A stretch of DNA of 64,000 bases from Stutzerimonas kunmingensis (GCF_014764705.1 NZ_JACXXG010000008.1:79619-143618), one strand, 5' to 3'. Counted from the stretch's first letter, positions 43,222 to 52,144 are shown. The notes: generated by a model not told the origin, from the sequence alone. Numbers and translations are program-made.

Positions 43222-44127
43222 TCAACGTCCGTGGAGCTGACCTTGCAGATTGGCGATCTGCCCCTGCATGGCATTGATGGTGCGGGTGACCTGGGCGCGG
43301 AAGGAGTCGAACTCGGCGGTATTGATCGCGTTCGGTGCAGGGGCCGGCCGATTGTCCAGCTCACTGCGCAGCACCAGGATGTCCTGCTCCAGCCTGCTGA
43401 TCGCCTGACTCTGGTTACCGCTCTGCTTAAGCGCCGCGATGTCCTTGCTCAGGCTGTCGACCCGCCCGGCCAGCTTCGCCTGTTCGTCCAGCGCCGACTT
43501 GAGCGAAGCCTGCTCGCTGCCCAGCGCTTTGACGCTCTCTGCCAGGGTTGCCGTACTGCGCTGCTGGGCCTGCAGATCGGTGCCGAGCTGTTCGAGGCGC
43601 GTGCCCTGCTCGTCCATCCGGCGGTCCTGATTGCCCTGCCTGCCGGTCAGGCTCTGCTGCTCGGTGGCGAAGGCCTGCTGCTTGCGGTCAAGATCGATGG
43701 CCTGTTGCTCCAGCTGCTTGATGCGCAGTTTCACCGCCTCGCTTTCCGTAGTCACATTGGACTCGGTCGCAACGACTTTCCCGCTGATGTCCTGCAGTCG
43801 TCCCGCGGCATCCTCACTGATACGCGCGAAGCTTTCCTGGGTGGCGACCAGCTGCATTTCCAGCATGGCGATCTTCTGATAACTCCACCAGCCGAGCGCG
43901 CCAAGGCTGAGGAGCAGGGCCAGCACCATGACCCACAGCGGCGCCGTGCTCACCTTGCCAGCAGTGCTTGCAGGGCGACGTTTCTGGCGGGAGCGCCCGT
44001 CATCCACAGGCTCATCGGCGGTTCTGCGGATCGGCTCGAGATCCGGCGCCGGATAGGGCTCCACGCGGTCACGGCCTGCGGTCAGGCTGGGAATGTTGTC
44101 CAGTTCGTCGTGAGCATCGTTGCGCAT
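43222..44127 (-). CDS. single-pass membrane protein with long coiled coil
   Basis: 301 residues, not assigned to a named family. The first 60 residues are charged and cytoplasmic in character; a single membrane helix follows (about 62-85, VMVLALLLSLGALGWWSY). The rest, to about residue 265, is a Gln/Leu/Ala-rich heptad pattern (repeated LEQQ, LKSALDEQ, RLEQDILVL), predicted to form a periplasmic coiled coil, with a short Gln-rich end. It stands alone, convergent with estA across a GC-rich hairpin. A structural role at the envelope is conceivable, but no function is claimed. Confidence 0.75.
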   Translation of the reverse strand: MRNDAHDELDNIPSLTAGRDRVEPYPAPDLEPIRRTADEPVDDGRSRQKRRPASTAGKVSTAPLWVMVLALLLSLGALGWWSYQKIAMLEMQLVATQESFARISEDAAGRLQDISGKVVATESNVTTESEAVKLRIKQLEQQAIDLDRKQQAFATEQQSLTGRQGNQDRRMDEQGTRLEQLGTDLQAQQRSTATLAESVKALGSEQASLKSALDEQAKLAGRVDSLSKDIAALKQSGNQSQAISRLEQDILVLRSELDNRPAPAPNAINTAEFDSFRAQVTRTINAMQGQIANLQGQLHGR

Positions 44128-44486
44128 GGGGTACCTTCAATGGCGCGGTGCGAAATACAGCGCGCAGTATAACGATTCAGGGCGTGCCCATCAGTGACGG
44201 CGCGCCGGTGGAGCAGATGCACCGTGGTAGAGCAGTGCGCCGCTTGTGATACGCATCACGGTGCATCGAATGGCGCACTCGGCAGCCCCGCGAACAGGCA
44301 CCACAGCGGTGACCATCGCCTACGGGCAGTCTGCAGGCCTCGCCAGCCGGGCGCTTCGCCTGCCAGATGCAAAAACCGCGCAGCGACGCCGGAAATTGGT
44401 ACGCCACTTGCTCTGTCTCTCTTGCCAGCGGATAGACACTTCCGACAGGGATGTTGGGCCTTAGGGCAATTCACGAGGAACACAGC
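44128..44486. other. 359-base gap with a sigma-54 promoter
   Basis: No gene is supported in the first 260 bases. The sigma-54 promoter at 44396-44412 is listed separately. An enhancer-binding-protein site would be expected around 44240-44330; a TGATACGCATCA-like palindrome at about 44247-44258 is a possible element. Confidence 0.5.
44396..44412 (+). promoter_or_regulatory. sigma-54 (RpoN) promoter
   Basis: TTGGTACGCCACTTGCT matches the -24/-12 consensus TGGCACG-N4-TTGCW in almost every position; GG (44398-44399) and GC (44410-44411) are separated by the required ten bases. Transcription would start near 44423, about 64 bases before the small gene downstream. Confidence 0.75.
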
Positions 44487-44756
44487 ATGGAGCTGAACAA
44501 GGCGGTTATCGACTGTATGCGCAACCTGCGACGCAGACTTCGCGATGAGCAGCAACTCGACATCCATCTCGACCAACCGGATGCGGTAACGGCAATGCTT
44601 GCCGGGTGCATGAATTCCAACGATGAGCTGACCCGCGAACTCGGAAGTCAGCTCGCCGCGTTCAGTGACCGGTTGCCGGCACCACCACCTCCAGCCCGCG
44701 CAGCCAACAGCGGCGCCACGGTACGCATTTACCGGGGCCAGCGCGTGCTCGCCTGA
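44487..44756 (+). CDS. hypothetical 89-residue protein under sigma-54 control
   Basis: 89 residues from ATG 44487, with GAGGA upstream. The first 60 residues are helical and charged (MELNKAVIDCMRNLRRRLRD, then DELTRELGSQLAAF), followed by a Pro-rich stretch (APPPPARA) and a basic strand-like tail (VRIYRGQRVLA). I recognise no family. It is preceded by a strong RpoN promoter and ends five bases before the end of argP on the other strand. RpoN usually serves nitrogen, motility or biofilm functions, so one of those is likely (inference). Confidence 0.75.
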   Translation: MELNKAVIDCMRNLRRRLRDEQQLDIHLDQPDAVTAMLAGCMNSNDELTRELGSQLAAFSDRLPAPPPPARAANSGATVRIYRGQRVLA

Positions 44757-44760
44757 GCGC

Positions 44761-45651
44761 TCACTCGACGAGTAACCAGTCGCTGGTGCAACGCACCAGA
44801 TGCCGGGTCAGCTCGTCGAGCAATTGCCCGCCATTACGCCAGTGATGCCAATACAAGGGCACGTCGATCGGCGGTCCGGACAGCACATCGACCAATTCCC
44901 CGCGCGCAAGTTCGCCACGCACCTGTAACTCCGGCACCAACCCCCAGCCAAGCCCGCTCTGCAGCAGGCGCACAAAACCCTCAGACGACGGACAGAGGTG
45001 ATGGACGAACGCCTCTCCTCCTCCGACTGCCGCCATGTAGCGGTGTTGCAGCTGGTCATCCGGGCCGAACACCACGGCAGGCACCCGAGCCAGATCCGCA
45101 GCGGCTGCCGGTCGCTGGAAATGCCGACCGACAAAGACCGGACTGGCCAGCGCGCGGTAACGCATCGCCCCAAGAAACTGACTGCGCGCGCCTGCCAGCG
45201 GTCGTTCCGCCGCGCACACGCAGGCTGCGACCTCGCCAGCGCGCATGCGCTTGAGCCCGACCGCCTGGTCTTCCACCACATGATCGAGCAGCACCCGATG
45301 CTCGGCGCAGAACGACGCCACCGCGCCGGCCCACCAGGTCGCCAGGCTGTCGGCATTCAGGGCAATACGCAATCGCTCGGGCAGGCGATTTTCGTCCAGC
45401 GCCGGGACCTGCCCTTGCAGGTCCCGCTCGAGCAAGCGCACCTGCTGCACATGGTTGAGCAATCGTTGACCCAGCTCGGTCGGCCGGGGCGGCGTATCGC
45501 GCAGCAGCACCGGCTGGCCGACGCGCGCCTCGAGTAATTTGATCCGCTGGGATATGGCCGATTGCGAAAGCCCCAACGCCTGCGCGGCTCGTTCGAAACC
45601 CGCCTGCTCGACAACCGCCGCAAGCGCCGCGAGTAATTTGTAATCGAACAT
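44761..45651 (-). CDS. argP: LysR-family regulator ArgP (IciA)
   Basis: 296 residues from ATG 45651, with AGGA upstream; the frame opens 69 codons earlier through the divergent promoter. The helix-turn-helix lies at about residues 1-60 (YKLLAALAAVVEQAGFERAA, SQSAISQRIKLLEARVG). The family hallmark is ArgP: it is divergent from a LysE/ArgO exporter, the classical target. ArgP activates argO in response to arginine or lysine. The substrate-binding domain fills the rest. The gene order argP-argO-sodB-bifA is what I recall for P. aeruginosa. Confidence 0.88.
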   Translation of the reverse strand: MFDYKLLAALAAVVEQAGFERAAQALGLSQSAISQRIKLLEARVGQPVLLRDTPPRPTELGQRLLNHVQQVRLLERDLQGQVPALDENRLPERLRIALNADSLATWWAGAVASFCAEHRVLLDHVVEDQAVGLKRMRAGEVAACVCAAERPLAGARSQFLGAMRYRALASPVFVGRHFQRPAAAADLARVPAVVFGPDDQLQHRYMAAVGGGEAFVHHLCPSSEGFVRLLQSGLGWGLVPELQVRGELARGELVDVLSGPPIDVPLYWHHWRNGGQLLDELTRHLVRCTSDWLLVE

Positions 45652-45741
45652 CAGTATTCCTAATGCACCCTGAAGAGAATTTGTTTCTCTTATAACGCCC
45701 CACTGCCCAGACTCGCCAGTAAATCGGACGAGGCGTGCGGC

Positions 45742-46350
45742 ATGAATGCAATCTGGCAAAGCTATATCAACGGCCTTCTGGTCGCGGCGGGGCTGATCAT
45801 GGCGATCGGCGCGCAGAATGCGTTCGTGCTCGCGCAAAGCCTGCGCCGGGAGCACCATCTGCCAGTAGCGGCGCTATGCATCCTCTGTGACGTACTGTTG
45901 GTCAGCGTCGGTGTATTCGGACTGGCAGCGGTGCTGGCGGACAACCCGCTACTGCTGGAGATCACGCGCTGGGGCGGCGTCGCCTTCCTGCTCTGGTACG
46001 GCACCCTGGCGCTGCGTCGCGCGTTCAAGCCACAGAGCCTGCGCAGCGCTGATGCGCAGCCGCGACCGCTGCGTGCGGTGCTGTTGGCCGCGCTGGCGGT
46101 GACGTTGCTCAATCCGCACGTCTATCTCGATACAGTGGTACTGATCGGCTCACTCGGCGCACAGCAGCCCGAGCCAGGCGCCTACACACTGGGCGCTGCC
46201 AGTGCATCGACACTGTGGTTCATGACCCTTGCGCTCGGTGGCGCCTGGCTTGCACCCTGGCTGGCCCGCCCGCTGACTTGGCGTCTGATCGACCTCGGCG
46301 TCGCCGCCATGATGTTCGCGATTGCCACACAGCTCGCATTCGCCAGCTGA
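45742..46350 (+). CDS. argO: LysE/ArgO-type amino acid exporter
   Basis: 202-residue inner-membrane exporter with about six helices. The LysE-family motif [22 protein letters not shown] is at about 10-32, and [17 protein letters not shown] near 115 is the second conserved block. It is divergent from argP, with a 90-base gap containing the shared promoter. Basic amino acids (arginine, lysine or toxic analogues such as canavanine) are the probable substrates. Confidence 0.88.
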   Translation: MNAIWQSYINGLLVAAGLIMAIGAQNAFVLAQSLRREHHLPVAALCILCDVLLVSVGVFGLAAVLADNPLLLEITRWGGVAFLLWYGTLALRRAFKPQSLRSADAQPRPLRAVLLAALAVTLLNPHVYLDTVVLIGSLGAQQPEPGAYTLGAASASTLWFMTLALGGAWLAPWLARPLTWRLIDLGVAAMMFAIATQLAFAS

Positions 46351-46750
46351 CGCCCTGGCGCGCGACAACCGGCCGCGCGCCATTTTTGCAGGTCGCAAGG
46401 AACGCCCGGCCCGACGGCGCGGTCCACGCAAGGCGCAGCCAGTTGTTTGCATCCGCTGCTTCGCCTCGCCAACCCCTCTGGAACCTATATTCCATACAGT
46501 TGCCGCGTGGTTTTGCCGCAGGTCGGGTGCTATGATCGCTGGCTCGCAGACATGGAGCGGAAGGCTTCAGTCTGTCTGTTCGGCCGACCGTGAACGGCCA
46601 GAGATTGCGCAAGCATGTAGCGAGCGAAGGGAACGACAGAGGTCAGGGTGGGACGCACATTCGCTCCTGCTCACCGGTATCGCCGGCACGCCTCGCACGC
46701 TCCTTCCAGCTGGCCGCATCAATCCTCGACACCTGAGTAGGAGATACATC
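46351..46750. other. 400-base gap and probable long sodB leader
   Basis: No gene is supported. A TGC-TATGAT extended -10 box lies at 46528-46536, followed by about 205 bases to the sodB ATG. Within the leader, GGCCG/CGGCC (loop ACCGTGAA) and CTGTC/GACAG pairs could form nested stems. This may be a structured or RNA-regulated untranslated region. Confidence 0.45.
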
Positions 46751-47332
46751 ATGGCTTTCGAATTGCCGCCGCTGCCGTACGAAAAGAACGCTCTCGAGCC
46801 GCACATGTCCGCCGAGACGCTCGAGTTTCACCACGACAAGCACCACGCTGCTTACGTGACCAATCTGAACAACCTGATCCCGGGCACCGAGTTTGAAGGC
46901 AAGGATCTGGAAAGCATCATCAAGACCTCGTCCGGTGGCATCTTCAACAATGCCGCCCAGGTCTGGAACCACACCTTCTTCTGGAACTGCCTGGCGCCGA
47001 ACGCCGGTGGTCAGCCGACTGGCGCGCTGGCCGATGCCATCAACGCATCCTTCGGCTCGTTCGACAAGTTCAAGGAAGAGTTCACCAAGACCGCCATCGG
47101 CACCTTCGGCTCCGGCTGGGCCTGGCTGGTGAAGAAGTCCGACGGCAGCCTCGGTCTGGCAAGCACCATCGGTGCCGGCAACCCGATGACTGCAGGTGAC
47201 AAGCCACTGCTGACCTGTGACGTATGGGAACACGCCTACTACATCGACTACCGCAACGCTCGTCCGAAGTTCGTCGAAGCGTTCTGGAACCTGGTCAACT
47301 GGGACTTCGTCGCGAAGAACTTCGCCGGCTGA
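46751..47332 (+). CDS. sodB: iron superoxide dismutase
   Basis: 193-residue cytoplasmic enzyme turning superoxide into peroxide and O2. Metal ligands are recognisable as His27 ([12 protein letters not shown]), His74 ([10 protein letters not shown]), and Asp157/His161 ([12 protein letters not shown]). The second-sphere glutamine pattern fits Fe-SodB rather than Mn-SodA. The start ATG has AGGAG upstream; the open frame extends far upstream without a family match. In pseudomonads sodB is often repressed by iron-responsive small RNAs, to which the long leader would be open. Confidence 0.95.
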   Translation: MAFELPPLPYEKNALEPHMSAETLEFHHDKHHAAYVTNLNNLIPGTEFEGKDLESIIKTSSGGIFNNAAQVWNHTFFWNCLAPNAGGQPTGALADAINASFGSFDKFKEEFTKTAIGTFGSGWAWLVKKSDGSLGLASTIGAGNPMTAGDKPLLTCDVWEHAYYIDYRNARPKFVEAFWNLVNWDFVAKNFAG

Positions 47333-47348
47333 GCCACCCAGCGCTAAC

Positions 47349-47379
47349 GAAAATGCCCGCACTTGTTGCGGGCATTTTC
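47349..47379 (+). terminator. sodB terminator
   Basis: Perfect 12-base arms GAAAATGCCCGC/GCGGGCATTTTC with a seven-base loop, ending in T-rich sequence. Confidence 0.9.
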
Positions 47380-47469
47380 ATTTAAGGGTTCGGTGTCGCC
47401 TGCCGCTATACATTTGCAGCCCGGAAAAAAATTCGTCTTACGGTATCGGTAATCGACGCGCAATGTTTC

Positions 47470-47502
47470 CTTAGGATTACGCCTTTGGGCTTGCATCCTA
47501 AG
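47470..47502. repeat. inverted repeat before bifA
   Basis: CTTAGGAT and ATCCTAAG, a perfect eight-base inverted repeat with a 17-base spacer, in the 286-base gap between sodB and bifA and upstream of the bifA promoter. It could be an operator for a dimeric or tetrameric regulator. Nothing else in the gap is recognised. Confidence 0.4.
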
Positions 47503-47552
47503 TCGTACTGCCGGCACAGTCGGCGCTTGCTGACTTATTGGTTTAATTGCCT

Positions 47553-47581
47553 TTGACGATTGCCGAATGACTAACAATACT
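47553..47581 (+). promoter_or_regulatory. putative bifA promoter
   Basis: TTGACG (47553-47558), 17 bases and AATACT (47576-47581); the transcript would begin about 30 bases before the start codon. Confidence 0.5.
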
Positions 47582-47618
47582 TCCGCAACCGAGCGTCGGC
47601 ACGGAAAAGGACCTTCAT

Positions 47619-49679
47619 TTGAAGCTGGAAATGCGCAATAGCCTGTCGCGTAAGCTCCTGCGTGTAGTCCTGCTATCGGCGCTTGCGGTAGGACTGGTGC
47701 TCAGTTGCGCGCAGATCATTTTTGGCGCCTACAAGACACGCCAGCTGATCGAAGCCGATGCCCAGCGCATTCTGCGCATGACCCGTGACCCATCCACTCA
47801 GGCGATCTACAGCCTCGACCGCGAGATGGGCGCCCAGGTGATGGAAGGGCTGTTCCAGCACGAATCGATTCGCATGGCATCCATCGGCCATCCGGACGAA
47901 GGCATGCTGGCGCTGAAGATCAGACCACCTATCGACCTGACGACACGCTGGCTGACCGATCCGATTCTCCACCGCGACCGGCAGTTCTCGACTCCGCTGA
48001 TCGGCAAACCGCCTTACAACGAGTATTACGGCGAGCTGCGCATCACTCTGGACACGGCCCGATATGGCCAGGAATTCGTCAACGACTCCATCGTCATCTT
48101 CATCGTCGGTATCCTGCGTGCGCTGACGCTGGGCTTCGTGCTTTTCCTGATCTACCAGTGGCTGCTGACCCGCCCGCTGACCAAGCTCATCGAGCATCTG
48201 GCGCGGATCAACCCCGACCGGCCCGGCGAGCACAAGTTGCCGATGATCCGTGGGCATGAGCGCAACGAGCTGGGCCTGTGGGTGGAAACGGCCAACGGCT
48301 TGCTCGCCTCCATCGAACACAACATGCACCTGCGTCAGGAGGCTGAAAGCAGCCTGTATCGCATGACCCAGTACGACTCCCTGACCGGTCTGCCGAACCG
48401 GCAGCAGCTGCAAAGTCAGCTCGACCACATTCTCGACGAGGCTCGACGCATGCAGCGGCGCGTCGCAGTGCTTTGTCTGGGGCTTGACGACTTCAAGGGT
48501 GTAAACGAGCAGTACAGCTATCAGGCCGGCGACTGCCTGCTCAAGGCCCTGGCAGACCGCCTGCGCGGCTCCGCTGGCCGTCTCGGTGCGCTGGCACGAC
48601 TGGGCGGCGATCAGTTCGTCCTCGTACTCAGCGGCATCGAGCAGCCCTACGATGCCGCCGAGTTGGCCCAGGCGCTGCTGGACGATCTGGAAACCCCAAT
48701 CGAGTTCGACGGCGACCCGATTCGGTTGCGCGCCACCATCGGCATCACGCTGTACCCGGAAGATGGCGACAATACCGAGAAGCTGCTGCAAAAGGCCGAG
48801 CAGACCATGACGCTGGCAAAGAGCCGCTCGCGCAACCGCTACCAGTTCTATGTCGCCAGCATCGATAGCGAGATGCGCGCCCGTCGGGAGCTGGAAAAGG
48901 ACCTCAGCGAAGCGCTCAAGCGCAACGAGTTCCACCTGGTCTACCAACCCCAGGTCGACTACCGCCAGAACCGCATCACCGGCGTCGAGGCACTCATCCG
49001 CTGGAAACACCCCCAGGGCAAGCTGGTCCCACCGGATCTGTTCATCCCGCTGGCGGAGCAGAACGGCAGCATCATCGAGATCGGCAAATGGGTGCTTGAT
49101 CAGGCCTGCAGCCAGCTGCGGCAGTGGCATGCCGAGGGCTACACCGGTCTGCGCGTTGCGGTGAATCTTTCCACTGTACAACTGCGCCACCCGCAGCTAC
49201 CGCAGATGATCGGCGAGCTGCTGCAGAAGCACCAGTTGCCGGCCGAAACCCTCGAACTGGAGGTGACCGAGACGGGGCTGATGGAAGACATCGACGCGGC
49301 AGCGCACAACCTGCACAGCCTGCGGCGCTCCGGCGCGCTGATCGCGATCGACGATTTCGGTACCGGTTACTCCTCGCTGAGTTATCTCAAGAGCCTGCCG
49401 CTGGACAAGATCAAGATCGACAAGAGCTTCGTCCAGGACATCGGCCAGGACGAGGGCGCGACCATCGTGCGCGCGGTCATCCAGCTGGGCAAAAGCCTCG
49501 GCATGACGGTGATCGCTGAGGGCGTCGAAACACCGGAGCAGGAAGCCTATCTGATCGCCGAAGGTTGCCAGGAAGGCCAAGGCTACTATTACAGCAAGCC
49601 GCTGCCCGCCCGCGATCTCGACCTGCTGCTGCGCCAGTCGACGCCATTCGATCGGGCAGTCAATTCCGAGCTGCGCTAG
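47619..49679 (+). CDS. bifA: c-di-GMP phosphodiesterase BifA (degenerate GGDEF + EAL)
   Basis: 686 residues. An N-terminal helix (about 12-32), a periplasmic region, a second helix (about 160-185) and a linker precede a GGDEF domain (about 250-415) and an EAL domain (about 430-675). The GGDEF site is degenerate, GGDQF, with no upstream inhibitory RxxD; this change is characteristic of P. aeruginosa BifA. The EAL site keeps GVEALIRW, the VNLS asparagine, EVTETG, IDDFGTGYSS, KIDKSF and EGVETPEQ, so hydrolysis is expected. The start is TTG 47619 with AAAAGGA seven bases before; ATG 47631 is the alternative but lacks a site. BifA links low c-di-GMP to swarming and biofilm dispersal. Confidence 0.92.
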   Translation: MKLEMRNSLSRKLLRVVLLSALAVGLVLSCAQIIFGAYKTRQLIEADAQRILRMTRDPSTQAIYSLDREMGAQVMEGLFQHESIRMASIGHPDEGMLALKIRPPIDLTTRWLTDPILHRDRQFSTPLIGKPPYNEYYGELRITLDTARYGQEFVNDSIVIFIVGILRALTLGFVLFLIYQWLLTRPLTKLIEHLARINPDRPGEHKLPMIRGHERNELGLWVETANGLLASIEHNMHLRQEAESSLYRMTQYDSLTGLPNRQQLQSQLDHILDEARRMQRRVAVLCLGLDDFKGVNEQYSYQAGDCLLKALADRLRGSAGRLGALARLGGDQFVLVLSGIEQPYDAAELAQALLDDLETPIEFDGDPIRLRATIGITLYPEDGDNTEKLLQKAEQTMTLAKSRSRNRYQFYVASIDSEMRARRELEKDLSEALKRNEFHLVYQPQVDYRQNRITGVEALIRWKHPQGKLVPPDLFIPLAEQNGSIIEIGKWVLDQACSQLRQWHAEGYTGLRVAVNLSTVQLRHPQLPQMIGELLQKHQLPAETLELEVTETGLMEDIDAAAHNLHSLRRSGALIAIDDFGTGYSSLSYLKSLPLDKIKIDKSFVQDIGQDEGATIVRAVIQLGKSLGMTVIAEGVETPEQEAYLIAEGCQEGQGYYYSKPLPARDLDLLLRQSTPFDRAVNSELR

Positions 49680-49810
49680 CCCGACAGCGCGCCGCTGGCG
49701 CGCATCGCCGCCTCGAATCGCCACCCGCACTTGCCCCAGGCGCTGGCCAGTCATGAGCACATGGGCCACACTTCCAGCCTTTTATCGCCCGCGCCTACAA
49801 CGAGTCCCCG

Positions 49811-50494
49811 ATGAAACGCTTCGTACTCCTGGATACCGCCGCCATTCCCACTGGCGGCGCCTTGTGCCTGTTCGAATATGGCGATGACTTCGTCATCAAG
49901 ATCCAGGGTGGAAACGGCAATCAGCTGATGAACACCCGCACCCATGGCTCAGAGGACGCGCTGGCGGAGATTCCCTGCAAACGGATCGCCGCACAGTCGC
50001 AGGCCCGCGTGCTGATCGGTGGGTTGGGGATGGGCTTTACCCTCGCTTCTGCGTTGCGCCATCTCGGGCCGGACGCCGAGGTGCTGGTCGCCGAACTGGT
50101 GCCAGGGGTGATCGAGTGGAACCGCGGTGCACTCGGCGAGAAGTCCGGCAATCCGCTGCGCGATGCCCGCGCCCGGGTGCTGAACCAGGACGTAGCCGAG
50201 TTACTGCGGGATCAAGCCCAGGGCTTCGATGCGATCATGCTGGACGTCGACAACGGTCCCGAGGGACTGACGCAGAAGAGCAACAGTTGGCTGTACTCGG
50301 CTGACGGCCTCAACGCCTGCGCCCGCGCGTTGCGCCCGTCCGGCATCCTCGCGGTCTGGTCGGCCAGCGCCGACCGCGCCTTTTCCGACAAGCTCGCCAA
50401 GGCTGGCTTCAAGGCCGAAGAAGTGCAGGTGTTCGCCCACGGCAACCGCGGCACCCGGCATACCATCTGGATCGCCGAAAAACGCAAGCGCTGA
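49811..50494 (+). CDS. spermidine synthase-like methyltransferase-fold protein
   Basis: 227 residues of the spermidine-synthase superfamily. The glycine-rich nucleotide-binding strand LIGGLGMGFTLASAL lies near residue 75, the acidic loop VAELVPGVIEWNR near 97, and FDAIMLDVDNGPEGL near 145. It is shorter than true SpeE and lacks the usual N-terminal beta-barrel and the GGGDG signature, so aminopropyl transfer is not assured. The ATG has only a weak ACGAG upstream. It is convergent with the GIDE gene. Function remains unassigned. Confidence 0.8.
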   Translation: MKRFVLLDTAAIPTGGALCLFEYGDDFVIKIQGGNGNQLMNTRTHGSEDALAEIPCKRIAAQSQARVLIGGLGMGFTLASALRHLGPDAEVLVAELVPGVIEWNRGALGEKSGNPLRDARARVLNQDVAELLRDQAQGFDAIMLDVDNGPEGLTQKSNSWLYSADGLNACARALRPSGILAVWSASADRAFSDKLAKAGFKAEEVQVFAHGNRGTRHTIWIAEKRKR

Positions 50495-50504
50495 GCCGGC
50501 CGGT

Positions 50505-51398
50505 TTACCAGGCCGTCACACCCAGCTGCGACGCCAGCCAGACGGCGCCAGCCAGGCACATTAGTGCACCACCGGCGGCCTGCCAGTAGAAGCGCTGCGT
50601 GAGCACTTCCTCACCGTGGCTGGACAGTACGAAAGGCAGCGCCTCGCCTGGCTGCCCCAGCTGGTGCAATGCCGGCGCGGCGCTGCTCTCGCGATGCCGA
50701 TCTTCCGCCTCGAGGCGCGCCGCCAGGCGTACGCGACTCCACTCCTGCTCGTCGAGCTGACCGTCGGCGTTGCTGTCGAAACGCTGCAGCAGGCCGGCGA
50801 AATCCCCCTTCCACTGACGGATCACGTCGCGCTTGGCGGATTGCAGGTCGAGGCCCTGTCGCCCGCCGCCGCTCGTGCGGAAATCACCGAGTGCGTAAAG
50901 CGGTTCACCCTCGTGCAGACGTTCCTCGGTGTAGCGATAGCGCTTGCCGATGCTGAACAGGCCGACCCAGCCACTCGGAGCGACACCGCGCGGGTGGCGC
51001 AGATCGCCGGTCCATACCTTGCGGAAGGCGGGATGGACCTCCGCGCCACGCGGGTCGATCAGGCATTCGCCGGTGGCATCGGCCAGGCGCAGCCAGGCTG
51101 CACTTACGCCGCGTTCGACCACACTCCAGCTGCTGCGCTTGCCGTTGGAACGGTACTCCTCGATACGGTAGCGCCACCACAGGCAGCGCTCGCCGGTCAG
51201 CGGCGCCACCGGTTGCGGCACCATCAGCTCGCGTAGCACACCAACCAGCTCGACATACCCCTGGGCTGCCGAGCGAATGCGAGAAGTCGGGGTATCGAGC
51301 AAATGACGCGCACGCGACCAGCGACCGATGCAGATCCACGCCCCGCCGACGCAAAGCGCGGCGGCGAGAATGAGTGTGAAAACCTGGCCCGGATGCAT
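50505..51398 (-). CDS. GIDE-domain membrane protein with an EF-hand
   Basis: 297 residues from ATG 51398. Helices at about 6-25 and 272-292 flank a soluble part. Residues about 60-175 resemble the GIDE (E3-ligase-like) domain found in bacterial partners of LemA (RCLWWRYRIEEY, then AAWLRLADATGECLIDPRGAE). A canonical 12-residue EF-hand loop follows, Asp208 to Glu219 (DSNADGQLDEQE), with all calcium-ligand positions filled. The gene starts one base after the lemA stop, so it is coupled to lemA. A calcium-sensing membrane partner of LemA is suggested; the biological role is unknown. Confidence 0.8.
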   Translation of the reverse strand: MHPGQVFTLILAAALCVGGAWICIGRWSRARHLLDTPTSRIRSAAQGYVELVGVLRELMVPQPVAPLTGERCLWWRYRIEEYRSNGKRSSWSVVERGVSAAWLRLADATGECLIDPRGAEVHPAFRKVWTGDLRHPRGVAPSGWVGLFSIGKRYRYTEERLHEGEPLYALGDFRTSGGGRQGLDLQSAKRDVIRQWKGDFAGLLQRFDSNADGQLDEQEWSRVRLAARLEAEDRHRESSAAPALHQLGQPGEALPFVLSSHGEEVLTQRFYWQAAGGALMCLAGAVWLASQLGVTAW

Positions 51399-51399
51399 T

Positions 51400-51972
51400 T
51401 CAGCCGAACAGCGCCTTGAGATCGACGTCGGCCTTCTCCGCCTCGCTGAACTGCAGCAGGGCAGCCTCCTTGAAACCGAACGTCCGCGCCAGCAGTACAT
51501 CGGGGAATTGCTCGATGCGCACGTTGTTCAGGTTGACCGCCTCGTTGTACAGCTCACGGCGATCGGCGATTCCGCTTTCCAGTCCGCTGATGCGCTGCTG
51601 CAGATGGCGGAAACTCTCGTTGGCCTTGAGCTCGGGGTAGTTCTCGGCCAGCGCGAACAGCCGCCCGAGGCCAGCACGCAGACCGGTTTCGGCTTGCCCC
51701 AGCGCACTCACATCGCCCTGCTCCCGCGCGCTGGACACGGCATTGCGCGCACTGATCACCTGCTCCAGCGTATTGCGTTCATGCTGCATGTACTGCCGGC
51801 AGGTCTCCACCAGCTTGGGCAACTCTTCATGGCGCTGACGCAGCAGCACGTCGATATTGGCCCAGGCCTTGCCGACGCCATGCTTCAGACGCACCAGCCC
51901 GTTGTAGAGAATCACCGCGTAAGCGGCGACGAGAAACAGCACAACCAGCACAACCACAGCGCTCAGGCTCAT
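51400..51972 (-). CDS. lemA: LemA-family membrane protein
   Basis: 190 residues. One N-terminal membrane helix (about 5-24) is followed by a long alpha-helical domain with the family block GKAWANIDVLLRQRHEELPKLVETC near 33-58 and NLNNVRIEQFPDVLLARTFGF near 145. LemA-type proteins form four-helix bundles facing the outside; the role is not settled. This is the LemA structural family, not the sensor kinase once called LemA/GacS. It is the first gene of a two-gene operon with the GIDE/EF-hand protein. Confidence 0.88.
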   Translation of the reverse strand: MSLSAVVVLVVLFLVAAYAVILYNGLVRLKHGVGKAWANIDVLLRQRHEELPKLVETCRQYMQHERNTLEQVISARNAVSSAREQGDVSALGQAETGLRAGLGRLFALAENYPELKANESFRHLQQRISGLESGIADRRELYNEAVNLNNVRIEQFPDVLLARTFGFKEAALLQFSEAEKADVDLKALFG

Positions 51973-52067
51973 AGCATCTCCAGGGACAAAGGCCGTCAGA
52001 ACGCCAGCATTCTACCGGCTGCACCGAAACGGAAGAGAGAGCCTGTGCACGCATTGGCTTTGCACAA

Positions 52068-52086
52068 AATGAAAATCTTTCGCATT
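52068..52086 (+). promoter_or_regulatory. Fur box before the first imelysin gene
   Basis: AATGAAAATCTTTCGCATT matches the 19-base Fur site AATGATAATCATTATCATT in 15 positions and keeps the AATG/CATT arms. It lies 59 bases before the start codon. Iron repression is likely. Confidence 0.6.
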
Positions 52087-52144
52087 ATTGACGGCTTCCG
52101 AGCAGCCCTCGGCTTCGTTCACTCGCACGCAAAGGAACCCGCAC

